Positions 46,401-56,938 of a DNA stretch of 64,000 nt are shown here, in pieces (position 1 is the first letter of the stretch; each line of letters begins with the position of its first letter). Source of the stretch: Lysobacter alkalisoli (lineage in GTDB: Bacteria > Pseudomonadota > Gammaproteobacteria > Xanthomonadales > Xanthomonadaceae); the NCBI RefSeq assembly GCF_006547045.1, contig NZ_CP041242.1:1126001-1190000 (forward strand), written 5' to 3'. Below the pieces are notes generated by a model. The model did not search any database. It saw nothing but the letters and a program-made list of their open reading frames with translations, and had not been told where the DNA came from. The translations under genes and the position numbers were made by a program.

Positions 46401-47378
46401 GTGGAACCCGCCCTGAAACAGCGCCTGATCGGCGCAATCGTCCTGGTTGCGCTTGCCGTGATCTTTCTGCCCATGCTGATCAAGGGCCCGGCCCCGGAAA
46501 GCGGGGTCGCCGACATCCAGCTCGACCTGCCAGCCGCACCACCACGGGAGGGCTTCCAGACCCGTGAACTGCCACTGGTTACCCCGTCGGGTGCCGCTCC
46601 TGCCGGCGGGGTGGTTGGCATGGAGCCCGACGATGAAGGTCGCCTGCCGACCGTCGATACCCGCGAGCAGGTCGCCAAGCCTGAAGAAGATGGAATGATG
46701 CCGGCCGCCACTGTCGGTGGCGATTACGCGGTGAGCTTCGGCACCTATTCCAGTGCCGACGACGCCGGTCGCGTGATCGCGGCCTTGAAGGCCGCGAGCC
46801 TGCCGGGGTACCAGGAGGCCGTCAGCGGTCGCGACAACCGGACCCTGCACCGGGTCCGGATCGGCCCCTTCGCGACCCAGGCCGATGCGGAGGCCGCGCG
46901 TATTCGGGCGGGCCGGATCCGCAACGATGTCGAGGTGCGGGTGGTGGTGCTCAATGCCGATGCAGCGACCCCGGTCGGCGCGGAGCCCGCCGAGGTGGCG
47001 ACGGCGCCCGAACCCGAGGCCCCGAAGCCGGCGCCGCCGAAGGTCGATCCCGCGCCGCAGCAGCCAGCCCCACAACAATCGGTCCCGCAGCAACCTGTCG
47101 CCACTGCGCCGCCTCCTGCGTCGAGCGCACCGGCCGCGGCCACGGTCGGCTTTGCGGTCCAGCTCGGTGCTTTCAGCCAGGCAGCCGAAGCCGACAAGTT
47201 GCGCGACCGTGCGCGCGCCGCCGGTTTCAGTGCCTTTACCGAGAGGGTCAACACAGACAAGGGTACGCTCAGCCGCGTCCGTGTCGGCCCGGTTTCGACC
47301 CGTGCCGAGGCCGAACAGCTCAAGGCTCAGGTCGCGGGCAAGCTTGGCATCACCGGCATGGTCCGGCCGCATCCGTGA
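46401..47378 (+). CDS. dedD: SPOR-domain cell-division protein, DedD-like
   Basis: A 325-residue inner-membrane protein. One N-terminal anchor (residues 9-27, LIGAIVLVALAVIFLPML) is followed by an extracytoplasmic proline-rich region and two SPOR-like modules, at about 108-185 (YAVSFGTYSSADDAGRVIAAL) and 245-325 (FAVQLGAFSQAAEADKLRDRA). SPOR domains bind stripped septal peptidoglycan, so a role at the division site is expected. The start is GTG at 46401, matching homologues that begin xxxLKQRLxGA; GGAACCCGCCCT is directly repeated around it and no Shine-Dalgarno sequence is seen. It follows folC and precedes cvpA. Confidence 0.88.
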   Translation: MEPALKQRLIGAIVLVALAVIFLPMLIKGPAPESGVADIQLDLPAAPPREGFQTRELPLVTPSGAAPAGGVVGMEPDDEGRLPTVDTREQVAKPEEDGMMPAATVGGDYAVSFGTYSSADDAGRVIAALKAASLPGYQEAVSGRDNRTLHRVRIGPFATQADAEAARIRAGRIRNDVEVRVVVLNADAATPVGAEPAEVATAPEPEAPKPAPPKVDPAPQQPAPQQSVPQQPVATAPPPASSAPAAATVGFAVQLGAFSQAAEADKLRDRARAAGFSAFTERVNTDKGTLSRVRVGPVSTRAEAEQLKAQVAGKLGITGMVRPHP

Positions 47379-47598
47379 ATCTGAGTGCTTGCCCACGCAT
47401 GCCACCAGGCCCGAACGGCCGCTCTGCGGCTTCCTGCAGGAACGCCGTGCACCTGCGCGGCGGCGTTCCCGGGCTGTTTTTCGACATGCCGTGCACTGAT
47501 ATCCGGCATGCCGACATGGACGTCTTTGTCTTTCCCCGCTCTGCAGGCCCGCAGCTCCGGTGCGGACCGCGAGGAGCTCACGCATGGAGGCTTGCGCG

Positions 47599-48455
47599 AT
47601 GACGGCTATCGATTGGGTGTTGCTTGCGATCGTGGCGATCTCGGCACTGCTTGGCCTGATGCGCGGCTTCGTCGGCGTGCTGCTGTCGCTGCTGTCCTGG
47701 GTCTTTGCGGGTGCGGCTGCATATTGGTTCGGCGGCGATGCTGCGGCCATGATGTCGGACACCTCGACCCGGGCACCGGCTATCTCGTTGGTGGTTACCT
47801 GCTGTGCTTCGGAATCGTGATGGTGACAGTGAAGCTGCTCAGCTGGTTCGTGCGCCGGGTGCTTGACTCGGTGGGCCTGTCGGGACTGGATCGAAGTCTC
47901 GGGCTCGCCATCGGCGTCGTCCGTGGCGGACTGTTCGCCTGCATGCTGGTACTGCTGATGGGCTTCACCTCGTTGCCGCGCGGGCCTCAGTGGCAGCAGT
48001 CGTTGACCATGCCGGCGTTCGAGCCGGGCGCACGCTGGATGCGCGGAATGCTGCCCGATGCGGTTGCGCGGCAGATCGACTTCGATGCCGGCGGCCCGCT
48101 GTCGAAAGACAACATCCAGCAACAGAAAAAGGCGCTGCAGCCGTTGATCGACGGTAGCGGCATGCCGGGCATGCCGGGCGGGCAGGACTCGCAGGAACTG
48201 CTGCGCCGGCTCGGCGAATTGTCCGGGCAGGGCGCGAAGCCGGGCGCAGCCAATGGCGGTGCGCCGATGCAGACGCAGCAATTGCCGCTACCGGACCTGG
48301 GTGATCTGGGCGAGTTGCTGCAAGGCCAGAATCTGCCGTTGCCGGGCACGCAGTCGCAGGCGCCGACGCAACAGTCCGCCGGGCGGGCGGTGGATCCGGC
48401 CAATGTCAATGCCGACCGCACGCCGGATCCGGCCGCAGTGGACGGCGGACACTGA
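47599..48455 (+). pseudogene. cvpA: Colicin V production protein CvpA, frameshifted
   Basis: An inner-membrane protein needed for colicin V production and envelope integrity, encoded upstream of purF as in E. coli. The first frame starts at ATG 47599 with MTAIDWVLLAIVAISALLGL and helix 2, but ends at 47820. The second frame picks up at GTGYLVGGYLLCFGIVMVTV and runs to 48455, including a long Gln/Pro-rich tail. Adding one C to the CCC at 47768-47770 yields SDTSTPGTGYL and a single protein of about 285 residues that aligns with CvpA throughout. It is either a recent inactivation or an indel error in a C/G run. Confidence 0.8.
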
Positions 48456-48514
48456 TACCCGGCTTCATTCCATCAATTTCCCATCTCAACAAACAAACGC
48501 AGGACACACGCCCC

Positions 48515-49984
48515 ATGTGCGGCATTATCGGTATCGTCGGCCATAACGACGTTGCGGCCCAGTTGTATGACGGTCTCACCGTGCTTCAGCACCGCGGCCA
48601 GGATGCGGCGGGTATCGCCACTTCCGAGGGCACTCGCCTGCGCGTGCACAAGGGCAACGGTCTGGTCCGCGATGTCTTCGACCAGGCTTCGATGCAGCTG
48701 CTCCGCGGCAATATCGGTATCGGCCATTGCCGTTATCCGACCGCCGGCAGCGAAGGCTCCGACGAGGCGCAGCCGTTCTACGTCAATTCGCCGTTCGGCA
48801 TCGTGCTCGCCCACAACGGCAACCTGATCAACACCGAAGCCCTGCGCAACGAGGTGTTCGCACAGGATCGCCGCAACATCAATACCGAGTCCGACTCCGA
48901 AGTGCTGCTCAACGTGTTCGCGCACGAACTGGACAGGCAGAAGGCACTGAGCCCGGCAGCGGCATTCAAGGCTATCGAGAATCTGCACCAGCGCTGCGTG
49001 GGTGGCTACGCAGTGGTCGCGGCAGTGCTCGGCATGGGCCTGGTCGCGTTCCGCGACCCGCACGGCATCCGGCCACTGGTGCTCGGCAAGCGCACGGTCA
49101 ACGGCCGCGACGAGTATGCGGTGGCCAGCGAGTCGGTCGCGCTCGACCTGACCGGCTTCGAACGCCTGCGTGACGTGCGTCCGGGCGAGGGCATCGTCGT
49201 CACCGCCGATGGACAGCTGTTCACCCAGGCTTGCGCCGAGGAGCAGGTGCATACGCCGTGCATCTTCGAATACGTCTACTTCGCGCGGCCGGACTCGATG
49301 ATGGACGATGTGTCGGTGCACAAGGCGCGCATGCGCATGGGCCAGAAGCTGGGCGAGAAGATCCTGCGCCTGCGCCCGGACCACGACATCGATACCGTGA
49401 TCCCGATTCCGGACTCCTCGCGCGACGCCGCGCTGGAGGTCGCCAATGTGCTCGGAGTGAAGTACCGCGAGGGCTTCATCAAGAACCGCTACGTCGGCCG
49501 CACCTTCATCATGCCGGGGCAGAGCGAGCGCGCGAAGTCGGTGCGACGCAAGCTCAACCCCATCCCGCTGGAATTCCGCAACCGGGTGGTGCTGCTGGTC
49601 GACGACTCGATCGTGCGCGGCACCACCAGCCAGCAGATCGTGCAGATGGCGCGCGACGCCGGCGCTCGCAAGGTCTATCTGGCCTCGGCGGCACCGCCGG
49701 TGCGCTATCCGAACATCTACGGCATCGATATGCCCACTGCCGAGGAACTGGTCGCCTACAACCGCAGCGAGGAGGACGTGCAGGCCATCCTCGGCTGCGA
49801 CTGGCTGATCTACCAGGACCTCTCCGACCTGCAGGAAGCGGTGTCCGGGCCCAAGCACTCCATCGACCACTTCGACTCGTCCTGCTTCAATGGCGAGTAT
49901 GTCACCGGCACCGCGGACGACTACTTCGAGCGCATCAAGCACCTGCGTTCGGACGAGGCGAAGAAGCAGCGCCGGGTGTCGTGA
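48515..49984 (+). CDS. purF: Amidophosphoribosyltransferase
   Basis: A 489-residue glutamine amidotransferase that makes phosphoribosylamine from PRPP and glutamine, the first committed step of purine synthesis. Cys2 (MCGIIGIVG) is the nucleophile once Met1 is removed. The glutaminase domain shows [13 protein letters not shown], and the PRPP-binding motif is [17 protein letters not shown]. There is no propeptide, as in E. coli PurF (505 residues). ATG at 48515 is fixed by Cys2. It sits 59 bp after cvpA, with DUF455 downstream. Confidence 0.96.
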   Translation: MCGIIGIVGHNDVAAQLYDGLTVLQHRGQDAAGIATSEGTRLRVHKGNGLVRDVFDQASMQLLRGNIGIGHCRYPTAGSEGSDEAQPFYVNSPFGIVLAHNGNLINTEALRNEVFAQDRRNINTESDSEVLLNVFAHELDRQKALSPAAAFKAIENLHQRCVGGYAVVAAVLGMGLVAFRDPHGIRPLVLGKRTVNGRDEYAVASESVALDLTGFERLRDVRPGEGIVVTADGQLFTQACAEEQVHTPCIFEYVYFARPDSMMDDVSVHKARMRMGQKLGEKILRLRPDHDIDTVIPIPDSSRDAALEVANVLGVKYREGFIKNRYVGRTFIMPGQSERAKSVRRKLNPIPLEFRNRVVLLVDDSIVRGTTSQQIVQMARDAGARKVYLASAAPPVRYPNIYGIDMPTAEELVAYNRSEEDVQAILGCDWLIYQDLSDLQEAVSGPKHSIDHFDSSCFNGEYVTGTADDYFERIKHLRSDEAKKQRRVS

Positions 49985-50046
49985 TGCTTGAGGTCGTTTC
50001 CGCGGCCTCCGTTGTCATCCCGACGGAATGACGGCCGGGCACTTGC

Positions 50047-50850
50047 ATGACTTCGCTCTTCGCCGCCGCCCGCCACTGCCTGGATGCCCGTGATCCGGAT
50101 GAAAAGGTTGCTCTGACCCACCGCTACGCTGCCGCCTTCGCGCGCGGCGAACTGGAGGTGGCCGGTGATGCGCCGCCGCCAGAGCCGATCCGCATGCCCG
50201 GCCGGCCACTGCGACCACGGCTGGTGCATCCGCGCGAGCTGCCACGGCGCGGCTTCGGCACTGTCGAGGGCCGCGCGGCCTTCATCCATGCCATCGCCCA
50301 TATCGAACTCAATGCCATCGATCTGGGTTGGGATGCGGCCTACCGTTTTCGCGGACTGCCGCACAGGTTCTACGCCGACTGGATTGCGGTGGCCGACGAC
50401 GAAGCCCGTCATTTCGTGCTGTTGCGCGATCGCCTGCGCGATCTAGGCTACGACTACGGCGACTTCGACGCCCACAACGGCTTGTGGGAGATGTGCGAGA
50501 AGACCGCCCACGACGGCCTGGCACGGATGGCCCTGGTGCCGCGCGTGCTGGAAGCACGCGGGCTGGACGTGACGCCGGGGATGATCGTCAAGCTGCGCTC
50601 GCTCGGCGACGAAGCCACCGCCGGCATCCTCGAAGTGATCCTGCGCGAGGAAGTGGCGCATGTTGCCGCCGGTTCACGCTGGTATCGTTGGCATTGTGAA
50701 CAAAGCGGCATCGAACCGCGTTCGCGTTTTCGCGAATTGCTGGGCGAATACGCCAGCGGCCAACTGCACGGGCCGTTCAATCTCGAGGCGCGCTTGATGG
50801 CGGGCTTCGACGAAGACGAACTGGCGATGCTGGCGTCCATGGACTTGTAG
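50047..50850 (+). CDS. DUF455 ferritin-like protein
   Basis: A 267-residue, mostly helical protein of the DUF455 family, which has a ferritin-like four-helix bundle. Di-metal ligand patterns are visible: AIAHIELNAIDL (His-Glu), VADDEARHFVLL (Glu-xx-His) and REEVAHVAAG (Glu-xx-His). The biological role is not known; the fold is shared with MiaE-type and other di-iron oxygenases, so redox chemistry is possible. ATG at 50047 has no clear Shine-Dalgarno sequence. It follows purF by 62 bp and is convergent with lpxH (21 bp). Confidence 0.82.
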   Translation: MTSLFAAARHCLDARDPDEKVALTHRYAAAFARGELEVAGDAPPPEPIRMPGRPLRPRLVHPRELPRRGFGTVEGRAAFIHAIAHIELNAIDLGWDAAYRFRGLPHRFYADWIAVADDEARHFVLLRDRLRDLGYDYGDFDAHNGLWEMCEKTAHDGLARMALVPRVLEARGLDVTPGMIVKLRSLGDEATAGILEVILREEVAHVAAGSRWYRWHCEQSGIEPRSRFRELLGEYASGQLHGPFNLEARLMAGFDEDELAMLASMDL

Positions 50851-50871
50851 GAACGGATTGCCGGGCGATCA

Positions 50872-51609
50872 TCACAGGCGGTCGAGTTTCACCCCATCCG
50901 CATCCACCCGCAGCACCGAGCCCTGCTCGTACCAGTCGCCGAGCACGATGCGCCGGCACGCGCGGCCGTCGACCTCGAGCTCATGGATGGCCGGACGGTG
51001 GGTGTGGCCGTGGATCAGGGTGTCGATGCCGTAACGGTGCAGGGTTGCCTGCACGGTGGTCGGGGACACGTCGGTAATGGTTTCGAACTGCGCACGGTCA
51101 TCGCCTTTCATTTCCGACTGCCGCTTCATGCTGGCCTCGCGTGCCTGCTTCGCGAACGCCAGCCGTGCGGCCAGAGGCTGAGCCAGCATCTGCGCCTGCC
51201 AGCGCGGGTCGCGCACCTGGGCACGGAACTGCTGGTAGGGGAGGTCGTCGGTGCACAGGGTGTCGCCATGCATCAGCAGGGTGGGGCGGCCGTAAAGGCT
51301 CACCACTGCCGGGTCGGGCAGGATGCTCATGCCGGCGCGGCGGGCATAGTCCTCGCCGAGCAGGAAGTCGCGGTTGCCGCGGATGAAGAACACCGGCACG
51401 CCCGAATCCACCAGCGCGCGGACTTCGGTGGCGACGGTGGCGCCGGCCGCGGACGGGTCGTCGTCGCCGACCCAGGCCTCGAACAGGTCGCCGAGGATGT
51501 ACAGCGCGTCGGCGCCACGGGCCTCGCCGCGCAGGAATTCGACCAGCAGGTCGGTGATCTGCGGACGCTCGGGATCGAGGTGCAGGTCGGATATGAAAAG
51601 GGTGGTCAT
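50872..51609 (-). CDS. lpxH: UDP-2,3-diacylglucosamine diphosphatase
   Basis: A 245-residue calcineurin-like phosphoesterase that hydrolyses UDP-2,3-diacylglucosamine to lipid X and UMP in lipid A synthesis, at the inner membrane surface. The metal-site motifs appear in order: [47 protein letters not shown] and [11 protein letters not shown]. Length equals E. coli LpxH (240). The ATG at 51609 starts directly with the first strand; the frame is open for a further 37 codons upstream, without homology. It diverges from the DJ-1-type gene. Confidence 0.95.
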   Translation of the reverse strand: MTTLFISDLHLDPERPQITDLLVEFLRGEARGADALYILGDLFEAWVGDDDPSAAGATVATEVRALVDSGVPVFFIRGNRDFLLGEDYARRAGMSILPDPAVVSLYGRPTLLMHGDTLCTDDLPYQQFRAQVRDPRWQAQMLAQPLAARLAFAKQAREASMKRQSEMKGDDRAQFETITDVSPTTVQATLHRYGIDTLIHGHTHRPAIHELEVDGRACRRIVLGDWYEQGSVLRVDADGVKLDRL

Positions 51610-51719
51610 GCCGACATTATAGGTGTGTTCCGGTTCTGCCCGATGGGCGCCGGGATTTGAAATTCGCTTCACATCATGGCGCCAGACTCCGTTCCGAATT
51701 CCGCGAATGGAGCACCTCA

Positions 51720-52859
51720 ATGCCTGCTTTCATGATTCATCGTCTGCGCCGGATCCTTGGCGTGTTGCTCGTCTGCGCACTGGCGCCCCTGCAGGCTGTC
51801 GCTGCTTCGCCCGGTCAGGATCGGGTCCTTATCATCGTCAGCGGCGAGGGGCGCGATCAGGGCAAGACCCGGCCCGGTTTCGAGATGGACGAGCTGGCGC
51901 AGGCCTGGCATGTATTCCGTGACAATGGCCTGGCAGTCGACATCGCGAGCCCGCGCGGCGGCAAGGTCGAAGCGGACAGATTCGACCCGGAGGAGCCGTT
52001 CAACGCACGCCTGCTGGCCGATCCGGAAGCCGTGGAAAAGCTGGCCTCTACCCGCGCAACCTCGTCCCTGCAGGCGGAGGATTACGCCGCGGTATATGTC
52101 GTCGGCGGCAAGGGCGCGATGTTCGACTTGCCGGAGGATCAGGCGCTTCGTTCGCTGCTTGCCGGCGTGTACGAACGCGGCGGCGTGGTCGCCGCGGTGT
52201 GCCATGGACCTGCGGCACTGGTCGATGTGCGCCTGCAGGATGGACGTTTGCTGGTCGAAGGGCGCCGCGTTACCGGCTTCAGCAACGAAGAGGAATCGGT
52301 GTTTGGCAAGAAGTGGGCGAAACAGTTCCGCTTCCTGATCGAGGATGCGATGCGGGAGCGCGGGGCACTCTGGGAGGAGGCGCCATTGATGATGCCCAAG
52401 CTCGTCGTCGATGGTCGGCTCATTACCGGGCAGAACCCGTATTCGAGCGCTGCGGTCGCTGAAGCCGTCGTCCGGGCCACAGGCCGCACGCCGGTCGCTC
52501 GCACGCCCTGGCGGGACGAGGCCACGATGGCGCTGGTTCAGCGCCTGCTGCAAGGGGAAGATGGCTCGGTCCGTAGCGAACTGGCCGCCGACACGGCGCG
52601 CTTCCATCCCGAACTGATCGGCCTGCTGGGCTACTACCAGTTGCAGGTTGCCGCCGGCGATGACGCGGTGCGCGATGCATTGGCGATCATGCAGCTGGCG
52701 CAGTCACACATGCTCGCGCCGCAGCTCGAGGTCGGCATCGCCGAGGCGCAATGGCGGCTCGGTGATGCCGGACAGGCCCGGCAGCGATTGGCGAAGGTGC
52801 TGGCAACCCATCCGGAACTCGACGAAGCTAGGACCCTGCAAGCCAAGATGGAGCAGTGA
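51720..52859 (+). CDS. Secreted DJ-1/PfpI-type protein with TPR-like tail
   Basis: A 379-residue protein with a signal peptide (residues 1-29, ending VAA) and a DJ-1/PfpI domain at about 33-260. The nucleophile elbow is [14 protein letters not shown] with Cys161 and His162, as in Hsp31-like glyoxalase/chaperone members. The C-terminal 100 residues are helical and TPR-like ([23 protein letters not shown], in part). ATG at 51720 follows ATGGAG by 7 nt. The stop is 3 bp before an OmpR-type regulator gene, which overlaps its kinase gene, so all three are one transcript. It may serve the two-component system or be its output; the substrate is unknown. Confidence 0.83.
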   Translation: MPAFMIHRLRRILGVLLVCALAPLQAVAASPGQDRVLIIVSGEGRDQGKTRPGFEMDELAQAWHVFRDNGLAVDIASPRGGKVEADRFDPEEPFNARLLADPEAVEKLASTRATSSLQAEDYAAVYVVGGKGAMFDLPEDQALRSLLAGVYERGGVVAAVCHGPAALVDVRLQDGRLLVEGRRVTGFSNEEESVFGKKWAKQFRFLIEDAMRERGALWEEAPLMMPKLVVDGRLITGQNPYSSAAVAEAVVRATGRTPVARTPWRDEATMALVQRLLQGEDGSVRSELAADTARFHPELIGLLGYYQLQVAAGDDAVRDALAIMQLAQSHMLAPQLEVGIAEAQWRLGDAGQARQRLAKVLATHPELDEARTLQAKMEQ

Positions 52860-52862
52860 CCG

Positions 52863-53552
52863 ATGGCGGCCGAGCGCCTGCGCATTCTGGTGGTCGAAGA
52901 CAACCTGGCATTGCGCGGCAGCATTGCTGCGCTGTTGGAAGCGCATGGCCACCGCCCGGATTTCGCCGCCGATGGCCCGACCGGCCTGCGCCTGGCGTTG
53001 GCCGATCCGCCGGATGTGATGGTGCTCGACCTGACCCTGCCCGGGCTGGATGGCCTGGCCGTGTGCGAGCGGCTGCGCGCGCAATGCGATCGCCATGTGC
53101 CGGTGCTGATGCTGACCGCGCGCGACTCGCTCGACGACAAGTTGCACGGCTTCTCCGCCGGTGCAGACGACTACCTGATCAAGCCGTTCGCTGGCGAGGA
53201 GCTGCTGGCACGATGCATGGCGTTGTCGCACCGGCACCGCGCCGGCGAGGGACATTTGTTGCGGGTGGGCTCGCTGCGCGTCGACCGACGCAGTGGGCAG
53301 GCCTGGCGACAGGAGCGCCCGCTCGATCTGCCGCAGATTCCGGCGCGCCTGCTGTTGGCACTGGCCGAGGCCTGGCCGCGCACACTGACGCGCAGTGAGC
53401 TGGTCGAGCGCATCTGGGGCGGTAGCGTGCCGCAGTCCGATCCGTTGCGCTCGCATCTCTACCTGCTCCGGCAGGTGCTCGACCGGCCATTCGAGGTGCC
53501 GATGTTGCGCACCGTGCATGGCGTCGGCTACGCGCTGGTGGCCGACGAATGA
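52863..53552 (+). CDS. OmpR-family response regulator
   Basis: A 229-residue regulator with a receiver domain (acidic residues Glu12-Asp13, phosphoacceptor Asp56 in VMVLDLTLPG, Thr in MLTARDS, Lys in YLIKPF) and a C-terminal winged helix with RSHLYLLRQVLD and TVHGVGYALV, the usual OmpR end. It starts 3 bp after the DJ-1-type gene and its stop overlaps the kinase start by 4 bp. The system is not recognised as a named one; targets could include its own operon. Confidence 0.92.
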   Translation: MAAERLRILVVEDNLALRGSIAALLEAHGHRPDFAADGPTGLRLALADPPDVMVLDLTLPGLDGLAVCERLRAQCDRHVPVLMLTARDSLDDKLHGFSAGADDYLIKPFAGEELLARCMALSHRHRAGEGHLLRVGSLRVDRRSGQAWRQERPLDLPQIPARLLLALAEAWPRTLTRSELVERIWGGSVPQSDPLRSHLYLLRQVLDRPFEVPMLRTVHGVGYALVADE

Positions 53553-54868
53553 GTCGGCCCGTGCGCAGGTTGCAGACGCGGCTGATGCTGGCGTTCGCGG
53601 TCTTCACGTTGCTGGTTGCAGGTGTGTTCGCCCTGTATGCCGTGGCGTTCATGTACGCCGTCGAGGACGCGTTCTTCGACCGTGTTCTCGAACAGGAAGC
53701 ACAAACCCAGCTCGCGCATTGGCACGCGAGCGGGGAATGGATACAACCGCGCGAACCGTTCGTGCGCATATACGCGTCGCCGGATGCGTTCCCCGAGGAC
53801 CTGCGCGAGGCGCGCGTGGAGGAACCGTGGCGGCGTGAGTTCGCGGGACGGGAAGGCCGGCATTACCACGTACACGCGCTTCAGCCATCCGCTCAAGTAG
53901 CCCCGACCTGGCTGGTCGCCGAAGTCAGCGACTGGCTGATCGTGCGTCCGATGCGCGATCCTTTGTTTGCGCTGCTGGCGGCAACGGGGCTTGGACTGGT
54001 TGCCCTGGCAATCGGGCTCGGGTTCTGGCTGGCCAGGCGTACCGCGCGGCCGCTGTCGCGGCTGGCCGCGCTGGTCGACGCCATGCGCCCGGACAGGCCA
54101 CCGCCACCGTTTGCGCGCTATGCCGGCGATGACGAAGTCGGCGTACTGGCGCGCGGACTTGCCACTCTGGGTGAGCGCGTGCATGCGTTCATTGCCCGTG
54201 AGCGGGAGTTTACCCGTGACGCCAGCCACGAACTGCGCACGCCGTTGGCGGTGATCCGCAGTGCCTCCGAGCGGATGCAAGGTGAGACGGGACTGTCGCC
54301 GGGCGGCCGTCAGCATCTCGCCCACGTGCACGAATCCGCGCGGCAACTGGAGCAGACGGTGACGATGTTGCTGTCGCTCGCTCGCGAGGCGTGGACAGAA
54401 CATGGCGGCGAGTCCACGGCGGTGCTGCCCCTGGTCGAGCGCGTGGTGGTCGAGCAGTCACCCTTGCTGGATGGCAAGCCGGTCGAGGTCGATGTGGAGG
54501 TGCCGCCTCACCTCGTATTGCCTGTGTCCGCAGCGGTGCTGCACGTACTGCTGTCGAACCTGGTCGGCAATGCCTTCGCCCACACCGAGGACGGGCGGGT
54601 GCGGATCGACCTTGCCGACGGCCGGCTGCGGATCGCGAACAGCGGGCGGATCGCCGCCGCCGAGGGCGACTGGACGCAGGGCGAACCGTTGCGCAAGCGC
54701 GAGGGCAGCAGCGGCTTCGGGCTCGGGTTGGCGATCGTGCACCGGGTCTGCGAGCGCCACGGAATCGACCTGCAACTCGTTTCCCGTGCCGATGGCGCCG
54801 AGGCAAGCATCGGCCTGGATGCGCGCGGGACGGAGGGGGCGGCGGTTGCCGGGGAGGCAATCCGGTAA
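53549..54868 (+). CDS. Sensor histidine kinase (HAMP, HisKA, HATPase)
   Basis: A 439-residue inner-membrane kinase. Membrane helix 1 is near residues 10-30 (LMLAFAVFTLLVAGVFALY). A periplasmic sensor region of about 110 residues follows, then helix 2 near 145-168 (LFALLAATGLGLVALAIGLGF) and a HAMP linker. The dimerisation helix has RDASHELRTPLAVIR with His227 as phosphoacceptor, and the ATPase domain has LLSNLVGNAFAHTEDG and GFGLGLAIVHRV. The ATG overlaps the regulator's stop. The periplasmic domain may sense the state of the secreted DJ-1-type protein made by the same operon, which is speculation. Confidence 0.92.
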   Translation: MSRPVRRLQTRLMLAFAVFTLLVAGVFALYAVAFMYAVEDAFFDRVLEQEAQTQLAHWHASGEWIQPREPFVRIYASPDAFPEDLREARVEEPWRREFAGREGRHYHVHALQPSAQVAPTWLVAEVSDWLIVRPMRDPLFALLAATGLGLVALAIGLGFWLARRTARPLSRLAALVDAMRPDRPPPPFARYAGDDEVGVLARGLATLGERVHAFIAREREFTRDASHELRTPLAVIRSASERMQGETGLSPGGRQHLAHVHESARQLEQTVTMLLSLAREAWTEHGGESTAVLPLVERVVVEQSPLLDGKPVEVDVEVPPHLVLPVSAAVLHVLLSNLVGNAFAHTEDGRVRIDLADGRLRIANSGRIAAAEGDWTQGEPLRKREGSSGFGLGLAIVHRVCERHGIDLQLVSRADGAEASIGLDARGTEGAAVAGEAIR

Positions 54869-54901
54869 AATCGCGCCTTCCGCCGCATTCCCGAGCTCCG
54901 C

Positions 54902-56308
54902 ATGACCTGCCGTACCCGCTTCGCCCCCAGTCCCACCGGCTACCTGCACATCGGCGGCGCCCGCACCGCGCTGTATTGCTGGCTGCAGGCACGCCGATTC
55001 GGCGGACAGTTCATCCTGCGGGTCGAGGATACCGACCGCGAGCGCAGCACCCAGGCCGCGATCGACGCGATCCTGCAGGCGATGGGCTGGCTGGGTCTTG
55101 ATTACGACGAGGGCCCGTTCTACCAGACGCAGCGGCTGGAGCGTTACCGCGAAGTCGCCGAGAAGATGCTCGCCGACGGCACCGCCTACTACGCCTACGA
55201 GAGCAAGGAAGAACTGGAGGCGATGCGCGAGGCGGCGATGGCCAAGGGCGAGAAGCCGCGCTACAACGGCGCCGCCCGCGACGCCAATTTGCCGTACCGC
55301 GATGATCCGAATCGCGTGATCAGGTTCAAGAACCCGCAGGGCGGCAGCGTTGTGTGGGAGGACAAGGTCAAGGGACGCATCGAGATCAGCAACGACGAGC
55401 TCGACGACCTGGTGATCTTCCGCTCCGACGGCTACCCGACCTACAACTTCGCGGTCGTGGTCGACGACATGGACATGGGCATCACCGATGTCGTGCGCGG
55501 CGACGACCACGTCAACAACACCCCCCGCCAGATCAACATCTACCAGGCGCTCGGTGTGCCGGTGCCGGCCTTCGCCCACTTGCCGATGATCCTCGACGAG
55601 CAGGGCGCCAAGCTGTCCAAACGTACCGGCGCCGCCGACGTCATGCAGTACCGCGACATGGGCTACCTGCCGCACGCATTGCTCAACTACCTGGTGCGGC
55701 TGGGCTGGTCGCATGGCGACCAGGAGATCTTCTCGATCGCGGAGATGATCTCGCTGTTCGACCTCAAGGACGTCAACGCCAAGGCCTCGCGCCTCGACCC
55801 GGCCAAGCTTGGCTGGCTCAATCAGCAATACCTCAAGAGCGATGACCCGGCCGAAGTGGCGAAGCATCTGGAGTGGCATCTGCAGCAGCAGGGCTGCGAT
55901 CCGGCCAGGGGACCGGCGCCGGCCGACATCGTCATTGCCCTGCGCGACCGCGTGCAGACGCTGAAGGAGATGGCCGAGCGTTCAAAGGTCTGGTTCGGGC
56001 CCTTGAGCGAATACGACGATGCCGCCGTCATCAAACACCTGACCGACAAGGCCCGCGCGCCACTGGCCGAGGCCCGGGTGCGACTGGCAGCGTTGCCGGA
56101 TTGGAGCGCCGACGCGATCACCGCCGTACTCAAGGCGACGGCTGAAGCGCTGGAGATCGGCATGGGCAAGGTCGCCCAGCCGATGCGGGTGGCGATCACC
56201 GGCACCCAGGTCAGCCCGGACATCGGCCATACTGTCTACCTGTGCGGGCGCGACGAGGCACTGGCACGGATCGACGCCGCACTTGCAAAACTGCCGCCGC
56301 AGGCCTAA
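54902..56308 (+). CDS. gltX: Glutamyl-tRNA synthetase
   Basis: A 468-residue class I synthetase charging tRNA-Glu. The HIGH-type motif is [16 protein letters not shown] and the KMSKS-type motif is [12 protein letters not shown], both normal for bacterial GltX. Length matches E. coli GltX (471). ATG at 54902 starts the conserved N-terminus. TAAAAT at 54866-54871, inside the end of the kinase gene, is a likely -10 box, so the gene may have its own promoter. zur follows 9 bp downstream and may be cotranscribed. Confidence 0.96.
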   Translation: MTCRTRFAPSPTGYLHIGGARTALYCWLQARRFGGQFILRVEDTDRERSTQAAIDAILQAMGWLGLDYDEGPFYQTQRLERYREVAEKMLADGTAYYAYESKEELEAMREAAMAKGEKPRYNGAARDANLPYRDDPNRVIRFKNPQGGSVVWEDKVKGRIEISNDELDDLVIFRSDGYPTYNFAVVVDDMDMGITDVVRGDDHVNNTPRQINIYQALGVPVPAFAHLPMILDEQGAKLSKRTGAADVMQYRDMGYLPHALLNYLVRLGWSHGDQEIFSIAEMISLFDLKDVNAKASRLDPAKLGWLNQQYLKSDDPAEVAKHLEWHLQQQGCDPARGPAPADIVIALRDRVQTLKEMAERSKVWFGPLSEYDDAAVIKHLTDKARAPLAEARVRLAALPDWSADAITAVLKATAEALEIGMGKVAQPMRVAITGTQVSPDIGHTVYLCGRDEALARIDAALAKLPPQA

Positions 56309-56317
56309 ATCAGGGAT

Positions 56318-56806
56318 ATGACCAAGCCGCACGCATGCACCGACCCCAAGCACCACGTCCATGACGCGGCCGGTTTCGTGCGCGAGGTCGAGCGTCAGTG
56401 CCTGCAACGCGGCCTGCGCCTGACCCCGCTCCGGGCCAATGCGCTGCAGCTGATCGCCGATGCCGGGCGTCCGGTCAAGGCCTATGAGCTGCTCGATCGG
56501 ATGAAGGCGACCCATGATTCGGCGGCACCGCCCACGGTCTACCGCGCGCTCGACTTCCTGCTCGAGCACGGCTTCATCCACAGGCTCGCCTCGATCAATG
56601 CATTCGTCGGCTGCCACCACCCCGGGGCCGAAACACATGCGGTGCCGTTCCTGATCTGCGACACGTGCCATTCTGCGACCGAATTGGAGGACGAGGACAT
56701 CGTCGCTTCGCTCGACCGTCGCGCCCGCGCGCTCGGCTTCATGCCGCAGGCGCAGACGCTGGAAGTGCATGGCGTCTGCGCGGAGTGCGCAAAGAAAGGT
56801 GATTGA
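56318..56806 (+). CDS. zur: Zinc uptake regulator, Fur family
   Basis: A 162-residue Fur-family repressor of the Zur type. The winged helix is at about 25-95 (RLTPLRANALQLIADAGRPV, PPTVYRALDFLLEHGF). The zinc sites show as HHPGAETHAVPFLICDTC and a second CxxC near the C-terminus (VCAECAKK). The N-terminal CTDPKHHVHD is rich in possible ligands. With zinc bound it should repress the neighbouring receptor and MerC genes through the box at 59203-59221. ATG at 56318 has CAGGGA just upstream. It is convergent with the receptor gene. Confidence 0.88.
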   Translation: MTKPHACTDPKHHVHDAAGFVREVERQCLQRGLRLTPLRANALQLIADAGRPVKAYELLDRMKATHDSAAPPTVYRALDFLLEHGFIHRLASINAFVGCHHPGAETHAVPFLICDTCHSATELEDEDIVASLDRRARALGFMPQAQTLEVHGVCAECAKKGD

Positions 56807-56828
56807 TCCGATTGAGTGCGATACCCAG

Positions 56829-56923
56829 CCCCCTGAGTCAGGGGGCGATTCGCGCCGCAGGCGCGAATGGGGCCAGGGTTTGCACGGCAAACTCCGGCGA
56901 TACCCGGGCATCGCCCGGGTATC
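56829..56923. repeat. Cluster of three palindromes between convergent zur and receptor genes
   Basis: CCCCCTGA/TCAGGGGG (56829-56845), ATTCGCGCC/GGCGCGAAT (56848-56868) and GATACCCGGGC/GCCCGGGTATC (56899-56923, with flanking CCGGC/GCCGG-like extension) are each perfect. None has a T-run on the + strand. They probably act as bidirectional transcription or decay barriers and look like dispersed REP elements. Confidence 0.6.
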
Positions 56924-56938
56924 GTGCCGGGATCGTCC

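Noticed and set aside
45246-48281. An open frame of 1011 codons on the minus strand across folC, dedD and cvpA.
   Set aside because: It is the shadow of three recognised plus-strand genes, spans their intergenic regions and has no family features.
56829-56923. The three palindromes between zur and the receptor as a CRISPR array.
   Set aside because: The units differ from one another, there are no regular spacers and no cas genes in the window.
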